64,000 bases of DNA from Tuctoria greenei (GCA_036927565.1 JAYESD010000005.1:15096565-15160564), one strand, 5' to 3'. Shown: positions 44,709 to 56,931, numbered from the stretch's first letter. Program-made: numbers and translations. Notes: generated from the letters alone by a model not told the origin.

Positions 44709-47170
44709 CTTACGTTGCAGAAATTGAGGGAGCATCGACTGTATGCCAAGTTCAACAAGTGTCAGTTTTGGTTGAAAGAGGTGCCATTCTTGGGTCATAT
44801 AATCTCAGGAGGAGGAGTATCGGTTGACCCCGGAAAGGTGAGAGACGTGTTGAAGTGGGAACCACTGCAAAATGTCAAGGAAATAAGGAGTTTTCTTGGG
44901 ATGGTTGGATATTACCGTCGGTTTATCAAGGATTTTTCCAAGATAGCCAAGCCTATGACGGAGTTGCTAATGAAGGGAAAGGCATTCCAATGGACTGAAG
45001 CTTGTCAAAACAGTTTTAAGGAGTTGAAGAAGAGGTTAACAACAGCCCCAGTTTTGGTATTGCCGGATGTAAGCAAGAGTTTTGATATTTATTGTGACGC
45101 ATCAAGACAAGGACTCGGATGCGTGCTTATGCAAGAAGGTCAAGTGGTCGCCTATGCGTCAAGACAATTGAAGAAACATGAGCAGAATTACCCAACACAT
45201 GATTTAGAACTTGCAGCCGTGGTACATGCATTGAAGATTTGGAGATACTATATTCTGGGACATAGGTGTGAAATTTACACGGATCCTAAGAGTTTGAAGT
45301 ATATTTTCACACAAACGGATCTGAACTTAAGGCAACGAAGATGGTTGGAGCTCATCAAGGATTATGATTTGGGGATCAACTATCATCCAGGAAAAGCCAA
45401 TGTAATGGCAGATGCTTTTAGTAGAAAAGGAGTAAGTCATCAACTCACGGTTCAAGAGTTACCATTCGAGTTATGTAAGGAGTTTGAACGGTTGAACCTC
45501 GGGTTTGTAAATGAGACAGAGATGATGGAGTTAAACCCAACCTTGGAGCAAGAAATTCGAGAGGCCCAAATCGCAGATGAAGAGATCAAGGAAATCAAGG
45601 AAAGAATCGAAGAAGGGAGAGAATTCAGATTTGATGAAGACGAACATGGTACCTTATGGCTTGGAAAGAGGATCGTTGTGCCTAATGTAAGGCATATTCG
45701 GGATACAATATTAAAGGAGGCACATGACTCGCCTTACTCGATTCACCCCGGTTGTATGAAGATGTACAAGGACTTGAAGGCTTGCTATTGGTGGGATAGC
45801 ATGAAAAAGGACATAGCTGAATATGTAGCATTGTGTGATGTGTGCCAACGAGTCAAGGCGGAACATCAAAGGCCAGCCGGATTATTGCAACCGTTAAAGA
45901 TTTCGGAATGGAAGTGGGAATAAATTGGAATGGACTTCATAGTTGGGTTACCACGTACGCAGTCCGGGTATGACTCAATTTTGGTAATTGTGGATCGCTT
46001 AACCAAGTCAGCTCATTTTGTCCCTCTGAAGACCAAGTATACAGCTGCACGATTGGCCGAAATATACATGGAGTATATTGTGTGTCGACATGGAGTCCCT
46101 AAGAAGATAGTCTCGGATAGAGGTTCTCAATTTACCTCCAGATTTTGGCAAAAATTGCATGAAGCTTTGGGAACGAGGTTGAATTTTAGTTCAGCATATC
46201 ATCCTTAGACGGATGGACAAACCGAGAGTACCAATCAGATTTTGGAGGACATGTTAAGAGCTTGTGCTTTAAATCATGGGAAAAGTTGGGACAAAAGCTT
46301 GCCATACGCGGAATTTTCATACAACAATAGTTACCAAGCAAGCTTGAAAATGTCACCATATGAAGCGCTTTATGGGAGGAAGTGTAGGACGCCCTTATTC
46401 TAGAATGAGGTAGGAGAAGCTCAAGTATTTGGTCCGGACGTGTTGCAAGAAGCCGAAAAGCAAGTCCAAATAATCGTGAAAACTTGAGGGCTGCCCAATC
46501 AAGGCAAAAAGGCTATGCAGATAATAGGAGAAGGAAATTAGCCTTTGAAATAGGAGATTTTGTTTACCTCAAGGTGTCACCAATGAGAGGTCATAAGAGG
46601 TTTAACATAAGAGGCAAGCTCGCACCTCGTTATATTGGACCATTCAAGATTTTGGACAAAAGAGGAGAAGTAGCGTATAAGTTGGAGATGCCACCTCATC
46701 TTTCAGACGTGCATGATGTCTTTCATGTTTCCCAGCTCAAGAAGTGTTTGAGAGTACCAGAAGAACAAGTGCCAATGGAAGAATTGGAACTAGAGGAAGA
46801 TTTTACGTATGCCGAGCAACCGGTCAAAATCTTGGAAACTAAGGAGAGGGTCACAAGGAACAAGGTCATTAGATGGTGTAAAGTTCAATGGAAGCACCAC
46901 ACCGAAAAAGAAGCGACGTGGGAATTGGAGGATGATCTCAAGAAGGAATTTTCCTATCTCTTCTCTGCCGCGTCGAATCTCGAGGGCGAGATTCATTTTA
47001 AGGGGGGTAGGTTTGTAACACCCTCATTTTCATGCATCATGCCTTGCATACACTCATATACATGTTTAACATTAACCCACATCAAGAGGAACAAGTTTAA
47101 AATTGATTCGGAGCATTTAAAATTGATTTGGAACAAAACCGCACTAAAATCACAGAAAAGTGCGGACTAG
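44709..47170 (+). pseudogene. E3 pol, C-terminal two thirds (RT end to chromodomain), several stops
   Basis: Continuing E3 after E5, the reading has RT thumb (YAKFNKCQFWLKEVPFLGHI), RNase H (YCDASRQGLGC), zinc finger (HPGCMKMYKDLK ... CDVCQRV) and integrase core (GMDFIVGLPRT, VSDRGSQFTSRFW). In-frame stops lie at about 45921 (WKWE then TAA), 46206 (before TDGQTE) and 46401, and a 1-nt loss near 46478. The last stretch, 46484-47170, has the GPY/F region and the chromodomain-like WELEDDLKKEF, and reads through the purine tract 46999-47013 into the 3' LTR by about 157 nt. The RT catalytic box is absent because of the deletion described for the 5' half. Confidence 0.92.
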
Positions 47171-49892
47171 TCCGATTTTACTGAGGACTAGTCCGATTTC
47201 TCTCTGAATAAAAACGGACTTGTCCGTTTTTGCTGCGGACTAGTCCGATTTTTGGCTCTGGAAACTTTCGGACTTGTCCGATTTTGTGCGGACTAGTCCG
47301 ATGTTCCATGAATCCTTGAAAAATTGCTAAGTCCTTGGACTTGTCCGGACTAGTCCGGTGTTCCAGCGGACTTGTCCGTTTTCCTTTCTGACTAAGATCG
47401 GACTTGTCCGATTTTAGGCCAGACTTGTCCGATTTTCTCTCTGGACGACTTCGGACTAGTCTGGTCCTGTCCGTACTTGTCCGATATTTCGTGACTCCGA
47501 GATTGACCTTTTGTTTTACGACTTGTTTCTTGGGTTTCATGTTAAGTGGGCCTAGGGACGTCGTGCCTAACTCTTTTAGAGCTCATGTGGGACTCTAAAT
47601 CGGCCTCTACTCATCCCAAAACTCGAAATCCATCTAACCCTAGCCTCCACCTCTATATAAACAACCCCACCCCTTGGTTTGACATCTATTTGCCACTTTT
47701 CCACCCACCCAAACCCTAGTTCGTGGGGAGCCACCATCAAGGAGGGAGGAGAAGATCCCAAGCAAGAGGAAGAAGAGGAGGAAACGAAGGAGGATCAAGA
47801 TCTCCACCAAGTTTCGCCCTTCACCACCAATTCCTCCCCAAGTTAATCACCAACCCTAGATCACCAAGATCCAAGTGCTACCTCCAAGTTTCTTGATTCA
47901 TTGGAGTCCTAAACACCTGGTATACCTTCTATTATCTTTTCCTTACGTGCATTTAACCCCTAATCTCCAAATTTACGTCGATCTAGAAAACCCTAATCCG
48001 CTAATCTCGCAGAGTGCGGACTTGTCCGATCCCTAGCAGACTAGTCCGATCTTCCTGGTTAAATTGTGTTGAATTAACTCTAAAATTTGATCTAATCGAA
48101 TCCAAACCTGTATAAACTTGTTAAAAGCTATTAGAACTAGTTAGTGATCATTAAAAGCAATCTAGTAACAAGTTATACCTTGCATTTGCATTAATCATGC
48201 ATGTCATGACATATTGAGTAATATTTGTGCACTCTTTGATTGTGTTTCTTGTCTTGTATGTTTATTGTGTGGATTAGACGGATTTGCGCTAGAGTGTGCC
48301 GCGGAGGATCTACAGCACCAAGAGTTTGAAGGCTTTGACCTTAATCAACAGCAAGAGCAAGGCAAGTGTCCTTGAAGCATATTGATCCTGTTTTTAAAAT
48401 AAATGTTTTGTTTAAAAAACTGCATGCTTGTGTCAATTTGATGGGAATCCTATGGTAGGAAGTTTACTAGCTTTGTTAACCACCCTTGTCACCTGGAATA
48501 TATGGTAGAGAGTCGGGAAGGGTTTTTACCTTTTTGCTTCGCTTAATTAATTGGGATGGAAAACAACACTACATATTTAATTATGCATCAATGATATTCT
48601 GGTTAACGTGAACTGTTCAATATGGTATGGTAATGGATGATCTAAGCAAGCCTGGTTTGTGGATGGGTTGGATGTTATGGTGGTTTGCTTGCTTTAGATC
48701 TAAGGACCGGTTCATGCGAGAATAAGCCAGGACTACAGTGCCACCACGAGGCCAAGTATGGGTGCGGCGTAGCTGATTAATTAGGGATTTGCTAGTGCTG
48801 TTTGGACCATTGTGGATGCTCGGGGAAGGGGTAGTCGGATTGGGTTTGTTGATGATTGGTGGGACTACCCTGGGATCCGAATGGCTCAAGAGGGGGCCCT
48901 TGGTTGAAGATGTGCTCTGCGGGAGACATCGCCACCGGTGAAACCTCAGTGGGGTCTAAATAGGCTAGTAATCCCTTTGTAAAGGCTATTTTGTGATCTC
49001 TTGGCCACACACCAACGGAAGTGTGTAATGTGACCGACGGGTCATGGGCATAAGGGAGATTCTTAGTCGCCGAAAGGTGATGAAATCACGAACACGTGGG
49101 TAAAGTGGTACAAACTCTGCAGAGTTAAATAAAACTATCATGATAGCCGTGCTCCCGGTTATGAGCACCTGGACAACTTCCATGATTAGAGGGTATTTGG
49201 TATTGGTAATGGTTATTGTAATGGTTATTGTAATGGTTATGGTGATGGTTACGGTTGGTTATGGATTTATTTCTGGTATTGAATATGGTTATTGGCAAAT
49301 GATGAAATCTGGAATCATGGATGAGGATGGTGAATTATGGACTGGTATTATGATATTATTTATGATTATGATGGGGTTACTTCACATAATATGATATATT
49401 GCTTTTCAAATGTTTTACTGTACTTTTTAGCACTTTGCCATTATTATTGTCGTCATTTGAATCAGCCACATGTCATACTTTCCACACTTGCTGAGTATGA
49501 CATGTACTCACTCTTGCAATCCCCCACCCCAACAGTTGCAGGTCAGGATTGGGAGTTTAATGGCGATAATGCGGAGTTCTAGGCCGTGTCTACCGTTAGC
49601 TTTGCCTGTGGTGTTGATTGGAGTTGCGCATACATACCCTATCGCTTATGCTGCATAGTTGCTTAGTTTGCTTAATTAGTTTAATTCCGTTGCATTAGTT
49701 GAACTTGTCTTTAATATTCATTAGAGCTTGTATTTGAGGATAATCTGGTTTGTGTAATAAAATTTGGTTAATTAATCTTGTCTTGTGGTAATTTTCTGTA
49801 TACTCTTTTGTGATTGCACTCGTGTATGTGTGATGAACATCCTGGGCACACATATGTGTTAGCTTGGTTCATTTTCGGAACCGGGCGTCACA
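47014..49892 (+). repeat. E3 3' LTR (2879 bp)
   Basis: It runs from TGTAACACCC, after purine tract AAGGGGGGTAGGTT, to CGGGCGTCACA. It is the most complete copy of the E3 LTR. The palindrome array is at about 47164-47490, and the TATA box at 47654-47661. It shows the empty sites for E4 and for the 5' LTR deletion. Confidence 0.93.
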
Positions 49893-50463
49893 CCCACATA
49901 GCGAATGGCCATGTAGGAGGTATCATTTGTAGAGGCTGAGCTGGTGTGTGAATTTGCTTCACATGGAACTGGCATGCTTCGCATTTCTTCACTAGCTCAG
50001 TTGCATACTGGAGTGTTGTAGGCTAGTAAAAACCATGTCAGAAGGCTATACCGACCAGCGTGCGGGAAGACGCGTGGTTCCCACACTCGCCTCCATGGAT
50101 TTCTGTGAGGAGCTCGCAGCCTTCTTCCCTTGTAATGCACCGCATTAGGACGCCGTTGGTACCACGCCGGTAGAGATCCCCTTCTACCAGTGTGTATCTT
50201 TTAGCCAATCTGACTATCCGATCAGCAGATACATTATCTTCAGGAAGGAAATTGTCTTTCAAGTAGCTCCGGATCTCTGAGATCCATGCACCAGAGCTGA
50301 CTTGAGTATTTGAGTCTTGCGTGCTGGGTTGCTCGGAGCTTCCTGCAGCACCTACGACCCTTGATGGACGCCATGGTAACAGGGCCATCGGGACCGCTAG
50401 CTTCGAGGTGTTGGTCGCGCCCCCTTCACTCAGTTTGGCAGGCTGAGCTGTTGGTCTTGACAA
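49893..50463 (-). pseudogene. E2 integrase zinc-binding region
   Basis: The minus strand reads RIVRLAKRYTLVEGDLYRRG and a histidine/cysteine finger (IHGGECGNHASSRTLV, then after a stop KKCEACQFH), followed by TWPFAMWG where E3 is inserted. Stops interrupt it near 50037. It continues at 18228 with the integrase core. Confidence 0.85.
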
Positions 50464-51651
50464 TCTCTGGATGAAGGTTTCGTTGGGTGCCGGAGCTCCG
50501 GTTGAAGCTTTCGTCGAGAGTTCGTTGGCTTCAGCGTTGTTGAGACACTGTACATGGCAAAGATCCAGAACGTTGAAGTCCTTCTGAAGCTTCTGGACTT
50601 CAAGTAAATATGTAGCTAGTTGAGGGTTATTGCAGCATCATTCACCTTGGACTTGCTTTATAACTAGTTGTGAATCACCCTTTGCCAACAGCTGCTTGAC
50701 ACCATATGATAGTGCCACCTTGAGCCCATAGATTAGTGCTTAATACTCCACCATGTTGTTGGTCGCCTTGAAGTCAAGGTGAACCATGTATTTTACCTTC
50801 TCCCCGGTCGGAGCGAGGAGTAGGACTCCAGCTCCAGCCCCCTTCTTGTGCACGGAGCCGTCAAAGTAGAGAGTCCAGTGAGGCTCGGTGAAAATCAGAA
50901 CCTTGGGTTCCAGCTTCTGCTCACTCGGGCCCCCAGGATTTGATGGAGAGGGGGTCCATTCCGCCATGAAGTCTGCCAATGATTGACTCTTGATCGCTTG
51001 TCTTGGGACGAATTCAAGGTCGAACTCGGCCAATTCCGTTCCCCACTTTGCAATGTTCCGAGTAGAGTTGGGGTTATGCAAGATTGCACACAATGGATAA
51101 GAAGTTACCACTGAAATCTTTTGAGCTTGGAAGTAGTGTTGGAGCTTCCTAGAAGCAATAAGAACTGCGTAGAGCAGCTTATGCACCTCCAGGTATCGAG
51201 TCTTGGTGTCATGGAGTGCTTCACTGAAGAAGTACACTGGGCGTTGGACTGTCCGGACCCTCCCGAAGGGGCTCGGAGCTTCCTCCTCATCAACTCGGAC
51301 CCTCCCGGAGGGGTCTGGACCTTCGTCGGGGACCTCTAGGTTCTTGCTTGAAGAACCCGGAGCTTCCTCTGCAGTGACCCGGACCTTACCGGAGGGGTCC
51401 AGATCTGGTTGCTCAGTAACAGCAACTTCTTCATTTGAAGGAAGTTGATCCTCTGGCATCTTGCCTTGAGGATCCGGGTCTGGGAGCTGGGACCCAGACT
51501 CATCTTCAAGTAGCTCTGGACCCTCTCCTAGGGGTCTGAACTCCTGAACTGGAGATAGTTCTGGTCTTTCCGCAACCAGGACCATGTTGACAACTTCGTT
51601 AGTTGTTGAAATATAAAGCAGAAGTCGCTCACCAGGATTCGGAGCTACCAA
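50464..51651 (-). pseudogene. E2 RNase H and second (archaeal-type) RNase H-like domain
   Basis: The stretch 51651-50740 begins with LLLYISTTNEVVNMVLV, continues with a repeated acidic insertion (EVPDEGPDPSGRVRVDEEE), then RPVYFFSEALHDTKTRYLEV and SYPLCAILHNPN of the first RNase H, and WTLYFDGSVHKKGAGAGV ... KATNNMVEY of a second RNase H-like domain. The reading goes on past a stop with YGLKVALSYGVKQL and KGDSQLVIKQVQGE. A second RNase H is a known feature of the Tat lineage. Confidence 0.85.
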
Positions 51652-51714
51652 AGTTGGTAGAGTGGTGAGGAGCTGCTTTAGCTCTTGGAAAGCCTTTTCC
51701 GCTTCTTCAGACCA

Positions 51715-52554
51715 TTAGAATGGTCCGGACTTCCTCAAAATTTTGATGAAGGGTAGCGCCCATTCCGTCAGTCTTGAAATGAACCGGCTGAGGGCAGCTA
51801 AACATCCAGTCAGCTTTTGGACGTCCTTGATGCGGGCTGAAGGCCGCATGTCTTCAATAGCTTTAATCTTCGCCGGATTTGCTTCTATTCCTCGGTGGTT
51901 CACCAAGAAGCCAAGAAGTTTTCCGGAGCTAACCCCGAAGACACACTTGTCCAGGTTCAGCTTTGTGCGTGTGATTCGCAACTTGTCGAAGACAGCTTGC
52001 AAGGTGTCAAGGAATGACTCCTTGTTCTTGATCTTGACGACGATGTCATCGACGTACACTTCCACTACATCTTTGATGAGCTCTCCAAATGTTTTGTACA
52101 TAGCTCGTACAAACGTTGAAGCAACGTTTTTGAGACCGAATGGCATGGTAGTGTAACAATATAATCCTTCTACTGTGATAAAGGAAGTATGCTCTTCATC
52201 TTCCCTAGACATTCTGATTTGATGATACCCAAAATATGCGTCTAGGAAATACAGTAATTCGCACCCGGAGGTGGAATCCACTATCTGATCTATTCTAGGT
52301 AGTGGGAATGGATCTTTTGGACATGCCTTATTCAGTGTAGTGTAGTTGATACACATACGAAGCTTCCCGTCGGCCTTGGGTACAACGATTGGGTTTGCCA
52401 ACCATTTTGGGTGGAAGACCTCTCGAATGAATCTATCTTCAAGCAACTTCTTCACTTCTTGACGTATGAAGTTTTGTCGCTCTACTGATTGCTTCCGGGG
52501 CTTCTGATGTACAGGCCGAGCGTCGGGATAAATCTTTAGATTGTGCTCGATCAC
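51715..52554 (-). pseudogene. E2 reverse transcriptase
   Basis: An open stretch of 279 codons: IEHNLKIYPDARPVHQK, ANPIVVPKADGKLRMCI, CPKDPFPLPRIDQIVD, the catalytic motif VYVDDIVVK, and LNLDKCVFGVSSGKLLGF. It begins within about 20 bp of the LTR, so no room is left for gag or protease. The frame is open, but the upstream initiating part is gone and a stop follows at 51715 before the RNase H. Confidence 0.9.
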
Positions 52555-52557
52555 CCC

Positions 52558-52575
52558 CCTATTTGGCGCACCAAC
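52558..52575 (-). other. E2 primer binding site
   Basis: The minus strand after the 5' LTR reads GTTGGTGCGCCAAATAGG. TGGTGCGCCA-type sites are usual in Tat-type gypsy elements and are not the methionine type. The exact tRNA was not determined. Confidence 0.65.
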
Positions 52576-53427
52576 TGTCAGAGTGTGATTCCAGCAATTC
52601 TCCTGGTACTACCGTTGGCAGGCCACGGAGTTTTAGTTTGGTTGTGGGCGCGCAAAGATTCAAAACACGATGGCAAGTTGACACAAGGATTTACATGGTT
52701 CGGGCCACCTAAGCGTAACACCCTACTCCACGGGGTGTGTGGTTGTTGTATTGAGCGTCTGAGAGCTTGTGGGCTTGTGTCAGAGCAGAGTATGGAATAG
52801 TCTCTTGTGTATCGCTCGGCCAGTCCTTTTATAGTACAAGGACTGGTCGTTACATTGTTAGCCTGGCCCGACATGTGGCTCTGGCGATTACTGATGCTTA
52901 ATACACAATTAATGAGCTTAATTACCCTTAATAGTGTGGTAACGCGCCTTGACAATGCCGTTACTGGTATTAAGGGTCCTCCGATCGTGTGTCATTAAGA
53001 TGGTATTAATGACACTTAATCGGGTCTTGAAGTCTTTAATTGCCCCTTGAAGGTCCGAGCCGATGGGGCTCCACCAGTCTGCTTGTTGAAGTTGAAGGTC
53101 CCGCGGTTGGACGTGTGGCAGCTCCGGAGCTTTACGTCTGGGACGGGTAGGTCAGGTGTTGTTGTGCACGTGTCAGTACCGAAGCTTCCCTCTGTCGGGG
53201 GTTAGGTCCGGGGGTGCCGCACATGTATTTAGCCCGGAGCTATCCCATGTGTGGGATGTAGCTTCGGTTGCAGGATACACGTGGCAGCACTGGGACTAAC
53301 CATAGAAGGGAGACAGGTCCGGTTCCGTATGACACATGGGGCCTTCGGAGGTCTTCAACTCAGACAGGTGAAGTTCCTTTGCTCTTTTTGCAGTCCTAAG
53401 GGGTATTCAGTACACAGGGTACCAACA
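52576..53427 (-). repeat. E2 5' LTR (852 bp)
   Basis: It runs from TGTCAGAGTGTGATT to GGTACCAACA and is followed by the AATAC duplication. It aligns end to end with 11267-12119. Confidence 0.93.
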
Positions 53428-53833
53428 AATACTAAGCAAGCTTTCCATAATCCAAAAAGCAAGTTTGAAATATTGCAAGGTAAAAGTAGAACAAATGCAA
53501 TCTAGCTTTGGACCTTGCCAAAACTAAACGGAGCTTACCAAAGCTAGCAGGACCTAGCACCGGAGCTTACCAAAGCTATTCGAACCTTGCGCTGAAGCTT
53601 ACCAAAGCTAGTCGAACCTTGCCCCGGACTTATCGAAAACAAGTCGAACCTAGCCAAAATAAGTCGGACCTAGACAAAGAAATCAGACCTAGCTAAAGTA
53701 AGTCGAACCTAGACAAAGCAAGTCGGACCTTGCATCGGACTTTGACGGAGCTACACAAAACAAGCCGGACCTATCGTCGGACCTTGTAGAAGCTCGGACC
53801 TAGAGTCAGACCTTGTTGAAAAATGTGTTTTGG
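53428..53833 (-). repeat. E1 5' LTR, outer part, truncated
   Basis: After the second AATAC it continues as TAAGCAAGCTTTCC and runs through the half-site array. It stops after GTGTTTTGG (53833), about 63 bp short of the end seen in the 3' LTR (3453). E6 sequence begins at the next base. Confidence 0.9.
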
Positions 53834-54244
53834 AGCTGGCGGCGCTGAGGAAAAGAACGGAGGTGGCGCTGGTGGAAAAGGATTGATCCCTTATTTGACT
53901 CTGGTAACCTAACATTCATCCAACTACTAAAAATAAATTGGCTCACTACTGACTCATTCGGTCTCCGAATCAAGCGTACGAGTAGTGAAACGGAATCGTC
54001 TCGACGAGTCTATGCATCTGCGGTCTCTAATCGTCCATCGAATCAAAGATTCAAAAAGTCAAACTTCAGTCAACTCTATAGTATTTATCAACATGAAGTT
54101 AATTTTTCTCGAATCGTTTCGACAAACTGAACGCATCTACGGTCTTTGATCATCCACTGGGGGAATGGATCAATGAGTCAAAGTTTGGTCAATCGTTTAT
54201 TATTTCTGATGTGACTATTTTTCCTAAATATTTGGAATATTACA
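53834..54244 (-). repeat. E6 3' LTR remnant (411 bp)
   Basis: It aligns with about 60830-61237 (shared phrases GAATCGTCTCGACGAG, GTTAATTTTTCT and AATCGTTTCGACAAACTGAA) and ends AATATTACA. The outer three quarters of the LTR are missing. Confidence 0.88.
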
Positions 54245-55674
54245 TCCCCCTTCAACAGAATTTGCCTTCGAATTCTTTATTATCACTATATAGAAAATGA
54301 TACAAAACTGATAATTTGAAAAAAAAAATACATGCTCACCAATGTTGAATAGTTCCGGGTATTTCTTCTGCATCTCAGATTCAAGCTCCCAAGTGGCTTC
54401 ACACTCAGTTTGGTTCGTCCACAGAACTTTCCCAAACTTGAATGACTTGCGTCTAAGCACCCTCTGAGACGCCTCAAAAATCCTCACAGGACGAGACTCA
54501 ACTGATAGATCTTGTTCAATAGTTACTGGCTCTACGACTATGTGATGCTCTCAGATACTTAATCAAGATTGAGACATGGACTACATTGTGAACTCCTCTC
54601 ATTAACTCTGGCAACTCTAACCAATATGCCAATTTTCCCACTCATTGCTTGATAACAAAGTGTCCAATATATTTTGGACTAAGCTTCCCCTTAGTACGAA
54701 AGCTCACAACACGCTTGGTAGACGACATCCTAAGAAGAACCTCATCACCTTATTAAAACTCCAAGTCCCGCCTTCTAATGTCAGCATAGCTCTTCTGCCA
54801 ACTTTGTGCTGCCAGCATGCGTTCTTGAATTTTAGCAACTCATTGAGTCGATTGTTGAACCCAATATGGACCCAAAATAGCTTTTTCACCAACTGTGTCC
54901 CAACAAAGTGGTGACCTGCACTTCCTCCCATAAAGATCCTCATATGGTGCACATCAAATGCCAGAGTGATAGCTGTTATTATAAGAGAACTCCACAAGAG
55001 GTAACTGGTCTTCCAAAATTTCTTGCCAAGATAGTACACATGATCTGAGCGTATCTTCCAGGGTCTTAATCTTATGTTCTGACTGTCCATCTGTTGAAGG
55101 GTGAAATGCAGTGTTCATCCTTAGTGGTGTGCCCAATGACAACTTGGAGACATACTTAGCATCCCTGTCTAAAACAATTGTGTGAGGTACATCGTGCATA
55201 CGCACTACGTCTCTCATATAATCAGGCACCAAATCACTCGTTGAACTAGTGGACCGAATAGGAATAAAGTGAGCCACCTTACTACGACGACCAACTACCA
55301 TCCAGATAGTATCTCATCTTCTTGGAGAAAGTGGTAAGACAACAACAAAACTCATAGTGATGTCCTCCCACGGCCATACGGAACATCAAGAGACTGTAAT
55401 TTGTCAGTCACACTCTAATGCTAAGCCTTCACTTGTTGGCAAATCCCACATGAAGCCACATACTTCGCTATATTCACCTTCATCCTCTTCCCCCAATAGA
55501 TTTTCTTCAAATCATAGTACATCTTATTCTCTCCAGGATGCACGGTATAATGAGTACGATGTGCCTCTTTAATAATATCTTAACTTGAGATGTTTGTGGC
55601 ACGGATAAGCAACCACGAAACTGAATGGCCCTAACGGTGTCCAAAGTGAAATCTCCTATCTTTCCTTCTTGAAT
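54224..55674 (-). pseudogene. E6 integrase and chromodomain-like end, degenerate
   Basis: The zinc finger is at about 55550-55440 (VHPGENKMYYDLKKI ... SCGIC). The core is 55301-54954 (VVGRRSKVAHFIPI, IVLDRDAKYVS with the second catalytic aspartate, FHPSTDGQSEH). The later part, 55090-54704, is in another frame. The C-terminal stretch 54487-54224 includes LWTNQTECEATWELESEM, a chromodomain-like end as in chromoviruses. It is broken by several frameshifts and stops. Confidence 0.82.
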
Positions 55675-56931
55675 TCATTTCTTAACATCTAGCAACAAGC
55701 GGTCTCGTTGTTGTGCCTCTAGGATTCGCTCTCGGATATCTGACAATAAGATTAGTTGAGTATCTATCTCCACAACTCTAGCATAATCATAAGAAATATC
55801 CATCTGCTCAAAATTAGATATTAGGAAATTCATATTAGGGGGAGTATCTATACGGCTTAATGCATCAGCCAACACATTTGCTTTATGAGGTGTGTACTGG
55901 ATATTCAGGTCATAGTCCTTGCTCAACTCCAACCAACTTTGTTGCCTCAAATTTAAGTCTTTTTGAGTGAATATATACTTCAAGCACTTATGATCGGTGA
56001 AAATGTCACATGAATTCGCATATAAATAATATCTTGAGATTTTCAGCGCAAAAACTACGGCAGCAAGTTCTAGGTTGTGGGTGGGATAATTCTGCTCATG
56101 TGTCTTTAACTGTCTTGAGGCATAGGCAATCACATTTCCTTCTTACATAAGTACACAACCAAGTCCAACGAGGGAGGCATCTAAATAGACGGTGAAGCGT
56201 CTACCAGGCTTAGGAAGGGCAGGGATAGGAGCAGTGACCAACTTCTCCTTCAATAATTAAAAGCAATGCTCACATTCCTGAGTCCACACAAACTTGACAT
56301 TCTTTTGGGTAAGTTGTGTCATAAGCTTAGCAATGTTGGAGAAATACTTAACAAAGAAGTGGTAATAACCAGCCATACCCAAGAAACTTCTTACCTCCTT
56401 GACATTGGTCGGCCTTTCCCATTCAACTATTATAGAAACTTTTCTTGAATCAACAGAGATGCCATGTTGAGTAATTACATGATCTAGAAAGCCAACTTTC
56501 AAGAGTTAGAACTCACACTTCTTCAATTTGGCATAGAACTTATGACTCCTCAGAGTCTCAAGAACTCTCCAAAAATGCTTCTCATGTTCTGCTTCAGTCT
56601 TTGAGAAGATGAGTATATCATCAATAAAGACCGCTACAAACTCCTACAATCCATGAAGCATATTATTCATTGTCTCCATAAAATATGTGGGTGCATTAGT
56701 GAGTCCAAAAGACATAACTCTGAACTCATAATGACCATACATGATGCAAACTTTTGTCTTCTCAATATCCTCCTCTCGAACGGGAATTTGGTTATAGCCA
56801 GATTGAAGGTCAATTTTGGAAAAGATTTTGGCTCCTATTAACCGAACAAATAACACATCAATACATGGTAATGAATATTTGTTCTTAATCATCACGACAT
56901 TTAAGCCACAATAATCACACACATTTGCCAA
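55675..56931 (-). pseudogene. E6 reverse transcriptase and RNase H, degenerate
   Basis: RT pieces: VCDYCGLNVVMIKNKYSLPC and FSKIDLQSGYNQIPV (first catalytic aspartate) in 56931-56644; FVAVFIDDILIFS (catalytic pair) at about 56630-56590, outside the long open stretches; and SFLGMAGYYHFFVKYFSNIA in 56502-56257. RNase H lies in 56133-55675 (IAYASRQLKTHEQNYPTH, FTDHKCLKYIFTQ, PHKANVLADALSR). Stops separate the pieces. Confidence 0.85.

Larger units (their letters stand above)
18229..49892 (+). mobile_element. E3: Tekay-like chromovirus (Ty3-gypsy), internally deleted, host of E4 and E5
   Basis: LTRs start TGTAACACCC and end CGGGCGTCACA: 18229-20215 continued at 31794-32521 (split by E4), and 47014-49892. 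The primer site TGGTATCAGAGCCAGG at 32525 matches initiator methionine tRNA. A polypurine tract lies at 46999-47013. The plus strand has gag (32792 on), protease start, then RT end, RNase H, integrase and chromodomain (44709-47170), interrupted by E5. A deletion joins protease to mid-RT. Long LTRs near 2.8 kb, the methionine primer and a chromodomain fit the Tekay/Del branch. Confidence 0.9.
11267..53427 (-). mobile_element. E2: Tat-lineage Ty3-gypsy element with antisense ORF, gag/protease deleted
   Basis: LTRs are 11267-12119 and 52576-53427, flanked by a perfect AATAC duplication. On the minus strand, pol runs RT (52554-51715), RNase H plus a second RNase H-like domain, integrase zinc finger (50463-49893) and, beyond the nested E3, the integrase core and end (18228-17384). 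On the plus strand next to the 3' LTR is an extra ORF with an intron (12657-16104). An extra antisense ORF and a duplicated RNase H are described for Tat-lineage elements of plants. RT follows the primer site directly, so gag and protease are missing and the copy is non-autonomous. Confidence 0.9.
1677..53833 (-). mobile_element. E1: SIRE-like Ty1-copia retrotransposon, outermost of the nest
   Basis: It has two related LTRs (1677-3453 and 9955-11266 continued at 53433-53833), and gag-protease-integrase-RT-RNase H order on the minus strand between them, which is the copia order. The right (5') LTR is split by E2 at the duplicated target AATAC and is missing about its last 63 bp at 53833. The left flank GGCTC (1672-1676) has no partner because of that truncation. 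Coding regions carry many stops and frameshifts, and the LTRs are visibly more diverged than those of E4 or E5, in keeping with its position as the oldest insertion of the nest. Only 1677-11266 and 53428-53833 belong to E1 itself. Confidence 0.9.
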
